DNA of 10,595 bases from positions 1,461 through 12,055 of the forward strand of contig MHFC01000135.1 in assembly GCA_001804025.1 (NCBI GenBank), read 5' to 3'. Position numbers and translations under genes: made by a program. The first letter of the stretch is position 1. Every line of letters starts with the position of its first letter. The notes below the pieces were generated by a model. The model saw only the letters and a list, made by a program, of their open reading frames with translations, ran no database searches and was not told the DNA's origin. Shown here piece after piece: positions 9,001-10,595 of this stretch. This DNA is from Omnitrophica bacterium GWA2_52_8 (GTDB lineage Bacteria; Omnitrophota; Omnitrophia; Omnitrophales; Aquincolibacteriaceae).

Positions 9001-10433
9001 CTCTGATTGCTTGCTTCCAGCGAATGGACCGCTTTCCCGATCAAGATGCGGTCACGCTCAAGCGCAGCGGCATAAAACCGTTCGATGAGCGGAAGATCCT
9101 GGTCGAGCAGCTCCAGCCCCGACGGCAACGGGTCGGAGAAGTGATGGCGTGTCAAAAGCGGTTTCAGGAACGTCGTAAAAGTTCCGGCGGCAAATTCATT
9201 CCGGTAAGTGTAAAAGAATTCCGCATCCTGTTTGGTCAGATTAAAACGGAACATCTTGCGGGAAACATCGAGAATGCGGTAAAGGCGGTCAAGCTTGACT
9301 TCGTCCCGGTCGCGGAAAAGCTTGTTTTTCAGATCATGCTCGAGGCGGTCGATTTCATCAAAGATGTCGGCCGTGACCGAATCATAAAGGCGGGTATATT
9401 CGAGATATTTCAGAACGTTTTCATATTTCGCGGCCGCGGAGGCGTCCGGTGATTGACGCAATTCATTTTCGAGATAGCCGTAGTAGTCCGCGCGGTTCAT
9501 TTTGTTCATGCGGAACTGAACCGTATTGGTGAGAAATTCCGAGAGCCGCTCGCGCGCAATGATTTTCTTCAGGTCATCGACAAGCTCCTGAATTTCGGTT
9601 TCCGCTTTTTCAAAGTTAATTTGCTTTTCAAGGTCCAGCAGCGTCAAAAGCTGGTGCATCCCCTGATAAGGATAGAGCGAAAGATTTTTTTCCTCGGCCA
9701 TGCGCACGAGATAGCGCACGTAATCGATCAAATTACCGGCTTCGTCCTGAAAGGCCTGCCGTTTTCGGACGAGTTCGCGCAGTTCGTCCGAAAACACGAA
9801 GCGCGAAACCTGGTCCATGACAACGCCGAGCTCCGCGAGCATTTCTTCATCACGGCCGTTGAATTCCAGCGCCTTGAGGTAAGCTTCCCGGTTTTTTTCA
9901 TAAACCTGCCGGTTTTCCACACCGACCAGCCGCAGTTCCGGCCTGTCCGTCACGGCAAGATATTCCGGCCCCGCCATGCGGGATTTCGAAAGAAGATAAT
10001 CGGCAATCAGTTTGCGGGCGCTCGTGTCGGGAATAAACGTATAGAGCTTTGTATAGATTTCATCTTCGGCGCCTTCGAGGTTGACTAATTGCAGGCCGTA
10101 ATTTGCGGCAAAGTAATCGATGATCTGGGCGATGTTGCGCTGGGCTTCCTCGTTGACGTGCGCGTCCTGGATATGGACAACAATTTTACCTTTACTGCCC
10201 TGATAGGTTTTTTTGATTTTACCGATGGCTTGCGGAATGACGATGCTGTCGATGCCGATCTTTGAAGCATCGATTGCGTCCGGCGACGGAATGTTCCGAT
10301 CTATTCCCGAGGGTGGATTTGTCCGAATCATGTCCGCCTGCACAACAGACGTCCATGTGAAAATGATGGCCGTAGTCAAAGCCATGGATTTAATCCACGG
10401 CTTAAAACTTCTTGTCTGACTCGTTATGAGCAT
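1..10433 (-). CDS. Giant exported multidomain protein with N-terminal Tiki/ChaN-like domain (3' end outside window)
   Basis: One uninterrupted frame gives 3,477 complete codons; reading every codon I found no stop and no frame change. The order is: signal peptide (1-33), TraB/Tiki/ChaN-like domain (about 78-512), an unassigned region (513-745), a Lys/Glu-rich helical region (746-1170), an Ala/Pro/Val linker (1171-1345), an acidic region (1346-1637), a Pro/Ala linker with an internal duplication (1638-2018), three helical modules (2019-3035), a linker, a candidate membrane helix (3134-3153) and a tail that runs off the edge. There is a single cysteine (C2715). The start at 10433 was chosen because a GAGGA lies 13 bases upstream and a typical signal peptide follows. 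An in-frame ATG 12 codons further upstream (10469) is possible; the frame is closed by TAA at 10493-10491. The gene has its own promoter. The molecular role is unknown; a large envelope or surface protein is inferred. The single-gene call is very secure; the function is not. Confidence 0.95.
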   Translation of the reverse strand, partial: MLITSQTRSFKPWIKSMALTTAIIFTWTSVVQADMIRTNPPSGIDRNIPSPDAIDASKIGIDSIVIPQAIGKIKKTYQGSKGKIVVHIQDAHVNEEAQRNIAQIIDYFAANYGLQLVNLEGAEDEIYTKLYTFIPDTSARKLIADYLLSKSRMAGPEYLAVTDRPELRLVGVENRQVYEKNREAYLKALEFNGRDEEMLAELGVVMDQVSRFVFSDELRELVRKRQAFQDEAGNLIDYVRYLVRMAEEKNLSLYPYQGMHQLLTLLDLEKQINFEKAETEIQELVDDLKKIIARERLSEFLTNTVQFRMNKMNRADYYGYLENELRQSPDASAAAKYENVLKYLEYTRLYDSVTADIFDEIDRLEHDLKNKLFRDRDEVKLDRLYRILDVSRKMFRFNLTKQDAEFFYTYRNEFAAGTFTTFLKPLLTRHHFSDPLPSGLELLDQDLPLIERFYAAALERDRILIGKAVHSLEASNQRVSVLVTGGFHTPGIERFLQEKGYSYMVIMPSITKAMQLETEAQAYEAAMRRTPMSLETMLSETFFPPRTNELNDPRFQLSAWTSGVSVHEVGQFLNDALSGRSQPEGSTFTAALSHWTAMAVLFLLKSDAPDAALEGLRSEARSQIAAEFLPGIFALINGLAGVPESAAPGHRRYYTAGTGEKVHVYGLTSGSVRRSEIRQLLPGADLPTSQIVPLGDGSQFYRADTTRTFLRAEIRKQLDQIAAGEAPRSETAELAAQQETTPAAVIWADIAPVWEKIKTQDLLIHEMNAILDFVIRSAVKKYNAQNSGTVSELDVSLYSRSRRDLAPGDALIRDIKDLGIDYNSRVLHALVNRRAELGIENMVSDDDVKSLLIDEPDLRTLLINNIRHDLEKALEAPRDYEEVRPAIKALNDAWIKRIRQELDETETLWRDSKLFRRDIQDVRIITDAVLGTDETDREAAIEAILPVLQMENKTVRLTNTIDAAAADIAGIKKLESQSGKPAEPALLSRLIDRILDASRELPKDGDVLRLRKAFTDYIDRREKLRAARRSETRADVFEALKETRDRIESVMERKAKYKTLRKLAEFADETAQRLAVIGGHFTTDGRVVKLKQMKKEMRELEDFLRAQKKKLSKRIKELGKKDPLRGVAGEILDHKLGQAGDAVVAINEKLRKSEEVFEDETGRIVEKLGEPLKITEPAAPVVAAPASAGPFVAEETAAPAGKSGLRDQFAHVADPVIQVISNHSSSIVQTAAMEAAVTGPMGGAAGVVVVLDEILESAAAAPSAAPAAEVATPADEQSGQPVLPDFQIPAYTVMTPAAEIVTETVIGLLAEAPAEIAEETAAVSGEGEETPADVQPPMVMKKPPVLDELTLLGDDGREVAPASENDWRDLVFDERDGDAPAGTSRVVLPSGEVVAGELIADGDTDDGLDLPMSASASALVHPGGVMPDDDSVITIGEHGLEYDDGEPSPLPGQPETSDEILSRSIIAGQIDAMWDARKDEIAEQLKEAVLRADGQISDYEEQELRANVQRRDQPAEDDSLEEESSRSFEEAIKDEINQSWQARITELAEKRESEIDAAWSEDEERNRVRGSVIIDEKPAAPKASEDEPSDNFPAQAAAEDGDLWTDELDQYLTARDEEEAEERERRRRQFQNALKKKKPPAARQPEIPEAGPAVGTIPKADEAQQLIFPPAAEAPISDTPTPAAAEEPARRGKVEPAIAGAGIDIEKLSRPDDGGLDLTSFDTAPTEAEPASQSAGPVAGTIPVADATQQLIVPPVTVLAREEAKPAVAVEIDAAQSELGQPVAETAADQVGLPQPVTVFDEIPELEVPQAQISETPTPAAAEEPADVATTVATPLSPLDQLKALLAQAQSADAAGNPIVDFSMLEQVGALARSITAEPSAIEDAEPAAASIMPVDASQIEVPKPSSAAASDTATTLSQADPLAEATLQVDLPAPQANLQESIVVPSAVDDVLAQLGDSAAKLASLAGADDPNTSDDPFDRALTEFSTLTGAVKAQVAAGAAPVSQVSPAVGVAQPPAAEISGDGGQEISLKDLLERAAGLAAMERALSREAKRSELRTQAGTEAQAALEAEKTKFNAQVSAYVRQQIEGHVTAWETALVEFETGRRNEPGEPSAAFEKAKAAIDTTIATVTRLAVSQTDPLERKYLAQLGEQLRLGYEAVRTQRIEPFLARHRRAAHAPAARAVVQAWDAMKANILTGENLTADQQEALNALNPPAPGEDGSISIPAANAQFRALADIYFEALIHAMVRYAKSDPAGKFYGLAEGRLATETILVPVENAMNSLVWSQEAAELRQRHSLYLRQRTHQMRMIAVKADSERFKAAVLQTSAALLPVLTAARAAAAEGHGRVSPLTSLPESAAVTTTTVISDEAVRALVYVPAIDSIGPFGDTEMKAEAEAAAGKRKIYSENIIQPFADLVESWDLAIKAYGKDGTFVSLDLDVEARWEEMAALKEAADQRIQDAAQYQVVRLEDGKMRAEWQTLLRRRNDLKQKWAAARSARLRAILTQLPVSVRKRLSKTQLPKPVILGGIEWWRELPSAAAAGFFGTNSTVRPLKLPKQFSETGAADTAAQAIAGVLTPVWKRWDHHIRDKNPDRLKVFDPEQEWQTLSEVIQDVAAELDSLFPGLGLKEGIPQKVAALTQERREDRYRRTREKRLAQIRGFVQQAADGLVATLEADLRRHGIDAGTVLQDSILRQWQIGNIDFGADVNAAIEICFFDMFARLKGAWIGKIEHGTASPDPAMPAIREFWDWLIEKPVVAALDAIGNSAAGINLNGHRGRILVRHNEERAAVIEVARAADQARTNSAVMQALKNLGKELDAVLAITASPAPTEPPKPAEVAMPAATDHDEQLREIQGQLHAALVAKIGQWETLLSAAAGKPETITQLKSRIETEMGQITGEVRNQVAAIAGVDVDAVMDRRGLIGKTVVKVEAAIGLQIYMLSQGIETARSEIRNAQTAADVLAAIQKLEAQVTSAIVTRAVRKTTPPVLTSGSDISLWEDQAVRYVEQKLALAKIAMPSAAVRTAVVTGIQQAQADIAMIAPVDEVTVPPAAVTAAAVPGSGIDFELSPEDEAMIEDARRAAEAETASKFVSPGPAVPAAVITSQTDAASEQETGLMPAEMHWGVRLWRWAVSTPWIRVPAYGIAAWFIYFHVRDAVQERTARISEVEEVITARLEPGKEVTAVTMPGEPRPVVMIAEKEPEKPYVYDGPAVAKAAPKEAPAAVVVDAGLVKARVREELTAWTKATQAVLNDPALDDNEKGTHLDKLRSALHPFVMPDASGELIQADPGNYGNLRPWAHELGYGDPQLPQIGGIVADAVREVLQQAGAKNPGYRLTEEDRASLPPGRSPDDYVRVQPPISHSASDSTPRLNTLNIPKTADAIAAGLGLSQPQIAAQTGRALARPQSEALLAQFNQFQSNLLNNPGQTGPSNLSPEELIASYMPDSSLKADSGVVELTLTEKNVKLDEDGRAIDVQYL
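3..974 (-). other. Tail after the candidate membrane helix (residues 3154-3477, continues beyond window)
   Basis: It begins as a charged helix, then a Val/Lys/Pro-rich segment (EKEPEKPYVYDGPAVAKAAP) and a helical stretch with AWTKATQAV (W3242). A Gly/Pro/Asn-rich part follows, with Leu/Gln-rich helices (about residues 3400-3430), ending in what looks like beta strands (GVVELTLTEKNVKL). The change to beta-like sequence at the edge may mark the start of another domain. No family is recognised. Confidence 0.4.
975..1034 (-). other. Candidate transmembrane helix (residues about 3134-3153)
   Basis: The segment TPWIRVPAYGIAAWFIYFHV is the most hydrophobic run after the signal peptide. A Trp/Arg-rich approach (WGVRLWRWAV) precedes it, and an Arg-containing stretch (RDAVQERTARISEVEE) follows. 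One arginine and one proline lie inside the first third, which weakens the call. If it spans the membrane, residues 34-3133 would be outside the cytoplasm and the tail inside. Alternatively it is an amphipathic or buried helix. Confidence 0.5.
1329..1898 (-). other. Helical module 3 (residues 2846-3035)
   Basis: It follows a short Pro/Ala linker (SPAPTEPPKPAEVAMPAA) and begins with HDEQLREIQGQLHAALVAKI. It is an amphipathic helical stretch with the motif QWETLLSAA (W2869), close to the AWETAL and EWQTLL motifs of the earlier modules. It ends before a Val/Ala/Pro linker. Confidence 0.45.
1974..3326 (-). other. Helical module 2 (residues 2370-2820)
   Basis: A long helical, basic and Trp-rich stretch with motifs SWDLAIKAY (W2421), RWEEMAALKE (W2445), EWQTLLRRR (W2479), KWAAARSARL (W2493) and EWQTLSEVI (W2605). 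It holds the only cysteine of the visible protein, in IEICFFDMF (C2715). A glycine/proline break near residues 2515-2560 divides it. It is better folded in appearance than the linkers, but no family is recognised. Confidence 0.5.
3399..4379 (-). other. Helical module 1 (residues 2019-2345)
   Basis: Ala/Glu/Lys/Arg-rich helical sequence from LKDLLERAAGLAAMERALSR to about LLPVLTAARAAAAEG. It contains Trp-centred motifs AWETALVEF (W2095) and AWDAMKANI (W2189). A Gly/Pro-containing break around residues 2200-2220 (NPPAPGEDGSIS) suggests two helical bundles. No known domain is recognised. Confidence 0.5.
4957..5009 (-). repeat. Direct repeat B, copy 2 (53 bp)
   Basis: Encodes PQAQISETPTPAAAEEPAD at about residues 1809-1825. 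It is offset from copy 1 by 411 bases (137 codons, in frame). Unlike copy 1, it is separated from its repeat A by about 158 bases instead of 2. Confidence 0.75.
5168..5232 (-). repeat. Direct repeat A, copy 2 (65 bp)
   Basis: Encodes AGPVAGTIPVADATQQLIVP at about residues 1735-1755. It is the in-frame partner of the copy at 5423-5487 with 8 mismatches in 65 bases. Differences include several that change the residue, so the copies are diverging at protein level too. Confidence 0.85.
5368..5420 (-). repeat. Direct repeat B, copy 1 (53 bp)
   Basis: Encodes APISDTPTPAAAEEPAR at about residues 1672-1688, directly after repeat A copy 1. It matches the copy at 4957-5009 at roughly three quarters of bases. 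The best-kept core is TPTPAAAEEPA. Confidence 0.75.
5423..5487 (-). repeat. Direct repeat A, copy 1 (65 bp)
   Basis: Encodes AGPAVGTIPKADEAQQLIFP at about residues 1650-1670. By hand alignment it matches 57 of 65 bases of the copy at 5168-5232. The offset is 255 bases, exactly 85 codons, so both copies are in frame. It lies two bases from repeat B copy 1. Confidence 0.85.
5523..6398 (-). other. Acidic Asp/Glu-rich region with Trp-centred helical motifs (residues 1346-1637)
   Basis: The region is heavily acidic (for example LIADGDTDDGLDLP and DEEEAEERERRR) and ends in a basic KKKK stretch coded at 5522-5533. It carries three related short motifs: IDAMWDARKDEIAE (W1474), INQSWQARITELAE (W1540) and IDAAWSEDEE (W1559). 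Aspartate clusters could bind divalent cations, but no canonical DxDxDG calcium loop is evident. It may be a flexible or partly helical charged spacer. Confidence 0.5.
6399..6923 (-). other. Ala/Pro/Val/Glu-rich linker (residues 1171-1345)
   Basis: Low-complexity sequence rich in Ala, Pro, Val, Glu and Thr (for example EPAAPVVAAPASAGPFVAEE). It is interrupted by a more hydrophobic patch with Gly, Ala and Val around residues 1237-1256 (TGPMGGAAGVVVVLDEILES). The composition suggests an extended, flexible spacer. The Gly/Val patch is too short and too polar at its edges for a confident membrane segment. Confidence 0.5.
6924..8198 (-). other. Charged alpha-helical / coiled-coil region (residues 746-1170)
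   Basis: Long runs are dominated by Lys, Arg, Glu, Asp, Leu, Ile and Ala, with few Pro or Gly. The strongest coiled-coil candidate is about residues 1090-1120 (KQMKKEMRELEDFLRAQKKK and onward), where hydrophobic positions recur in a heptad-like way. A second helical stretch lies near residues 1020-1075 (REKLRAARRSETRADVFEAL and onward). No enzyme motif is visible. It looks structural, as a rod or stalk between the N-terminal domain and the first linker. Confidence 0.55.
8199..8897 (-). other. Unassigned folded region after the Tiki-like domain (residues 513-745)
   Basis: The stretch begins with a Met/Pro-containing segment (TPMSLETMLSETFFPPRTNE). A helical part follows around residues 590-660, with a short hydrophobic run (WTAMAVLFLL) that is too short for a clear membrane helix. 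A mixed part near 660-725 looks like alpha/beta sequence (KVHVYGLTSGS, IVPLGDGSQFYRAD). It ends in a charged helix and a Glu/Thr/Ala stretch. I do not recognise a family. It may be a C-terminal extension that always accompanies this type of N-terminal domain. Confidence 0.4.
8898..10202 (-). other. TraB/Tiki/ChaN-like domain (residues about 78-512)
   Basis: Three motifs sit where this superfamily has its conserved elements. The first is a beta strand followed by H-I-Q-D-A-H-V-N-E-E-A-Q (H87 to Q98), in the place of the usual G-x-x-H or GExH motif. The second is V-N-L-E-G-A (E120), matching the conserved glutamate strand. The third is V-T-G-G-F-H-T-P-G-I (G485, H488), a good G-x-x-H motif followed by a helix and the strand YMVIMPSIT. 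Between them is a long, mostly helical, charged insertion (about 150-470). Known relatives include ChaN haem-binding lipoproteins and Tiki metalloproteases, which use the histidines and glutamates to hold metal or haem. Whether this copy is catalytic or only binds a ligand cannot be decided. The assignment rests on motifs seen by eye; a profile search was not possible. Confidence 0.6.
10335..10433 (-). other. Signal peptide of the giant protein
   Basis: Residues 1-33 show a basic N-region (R8, K11, K15), a hydrophobic core from about M17 to V31 (Ala, Leu, Thr, Ile, Phe, Trp), and a V-Q-A end before D34, which suits signal peptidase I cleavage after A33. There is no cysteine, so it is not a lipoprotein signal. 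It implies Sec-type export of everything downstream. If translation starts at 10469, the N-region gains 12 residues (MRKYASEDGKLK) and the core is unchanged. Confidence 0.8.
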
Positions 10434-10446
10434 CTTGAGTTTGCCG

Positions 10447-10451
10447 TCCTC
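10447..10451 (-). promoter_or_regulatory. Shine-Dalgarno-like GAGGA deciding the 10433 start
   Basis: GAGGA lies 13 bases before the ATG at 10433, which is longer than the usual 5-9. The alternative in-frame ATG at 10469 has no purine-rich site ahead of it, only an AT repeat. The site therefore favours 10433, weakly. Confidence 0.35.
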
Positions 10452-10455
10452 TGAA

Positions 10456-10479
10456 GCATATTTCCTCATATATATATGC
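10456..10479 (-). promoter_or_regulatory. Small inverted repeat in the leader
   Basis: GCATAT and ATATGC form a possible 6-base-pair stem around a 12-base loop. The loop contains the upstream in-frame ATG (10469) and a GAGGA. The stem is short and AT-rich, so it would be weak and may mean nothing. Confidence 0.25.
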
Positions 10480-10519
10480 CGATGCGGAACTTAATTAAAT
10501 CTTAAATAAAGTTTTAAAA

Positions 10520-10525
10520 AGTATA
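10520..10525 (-). promoter_or_regulatory. -10 element (TATACT) of the giant-gene promoter
   Basis: Matches TATAAT at five of six positions with the ideal 17-base spacer. The predicted transcription start is near 10513, giving a leader of about 80 bases to the ATG at 10433 or about 44 to the one at 10469. Confidence 0.7.
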
Positions 10526-10542
10526 CCGACAGTTAGCGGGTT

Positions 10543-10548
10543 AGTCAA
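10543..10548 (-). promoter_or_regulatory. -35 element (TTGACT) of the giant-gene promoter
   Basis: Matches the sigma70 consensus TTGACA at five of six positions, 17 bases upstream of the -10 element. An AT-rich stretch with a run of T lies just upstream on the same strand and could act as an UP-like element. Confidence 0.7.
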
Positions 10549-10554
10549 GGTAAG

Positions 10555-10595
10555 ATGAGAAAAAAATTTACGTATCTTGTTGTTTTAAATGATCT
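10555..10595 (+). CDS. Possible start of a divergent gene (first 13 codons)
   Basis: An ATG at 10555 opens MRKKFTYLVVLND up to the window edge, with AAGG four bases ahead as a weak ribosome site. The basic start followed by hydrophobic residues resembles a real N-terminus, possibly an export signal. The ATG lies just upstream of the giant gene's -35 box, so a divergent pair is plausible. With only 13 codons, chance is a real alternative. Confidence 0.28.
   Translation, partial: MRKKFTYLVVLND

Larger units (their letters stand above)
10434..10554. other. AT-rich intergenic region and leader
   Basis: Markedly more AT-rich than the coding sequence. It contains the promoter, the in-frame stop that closes the giant frame (10493-10491), two candidate start codons nearby and the small inverted repeat. 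No terminator hairpin or RNA gene is visible. Confidence 0.7.

Noticed and set aside
8943..10088. Two adjacent plus-strand frames (169 and 211 residues) opposite the Tiki-like domain
   Set aside because: They lie wholly opposite a well-supported coding frame with recognisable motifs, have no clear ribosome sites, and read as composition shadows.
1..10433. Possibility that the window holds several genes or a broken operon
   Set aside because: Every codon in one frame was read with no stop, and both ends share that frame, so there is no boundary to place.

Overview
The window is almost entirely one gene. A minus-strand reading frame starts at an ATG at 10433 (or an in-frame ATG at 10469) and runs without a stop off the left edge. 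I checked it codon by codon: 3,477 complete codons, no stop, no frameshift, 3' end missing. Only about 160 bases at the right edge lie outside it. They are AT-rich and hold a strong sigma70-type promoter for the giant gene, a short leader, and perhaps the first codons of a divergent plus-strand gene.

The predicted protein begins with a signal peptide (about residues 1-33). Next comes a domain of about 435 residues that I read as a divergent member of the TraB/Tiki/ChaN superfamily. The long remainder alternates charged alpha-helical blocks with Ala/Pro/Thr/Glu-rich linkers. It includes an acidic Asp/Glu-rich section, a duplicated block within a linker, recurring Trp-centred helical motifs, and one candidate membrane helix near residue 3134. 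Only one cysteine codon occurs in the whole visible frame. This pattern fits a very large exported or envelope-anchored protein. Its function cannot be read from the sequence.

Organism: a bacterium with moderately high GC, Shine-Dalgarno-like and sigma70-like signals, and the standard code. The N-terminal 'HIQDAH.N.EAQ' signature on a giant exported protein resembles what I remember from Candidatus Omnitrophota (OP3) genomes, a phylum known for giant genes. That assignment is recall-based inference and is not proven here.

Layout, right to left in the direction of transcription: 10595-10434 divergent intergenic region with promoter and leader; 10433-10335 signal peptide; 10202-8898 Tiki/ChaN-like domain; 8897-8199 unassigned folded region; 8198-6924 charged helical/coiled-coil region; 6923-6399 Ala/Pro/Val linker; 6398-5523 acidic region with Trp motifs; 5522-4380 Pro/Ala linker with the duplicated block; 4379-1329 three helical modules separated by short linkers; 1328-1035 linker and Trp-rich approach; 1034-975 candidate membrane helix; 974-1 tail continuing past the window. 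I saw no RNA genes, insertion sequences, CRISPR arrays or terminators.
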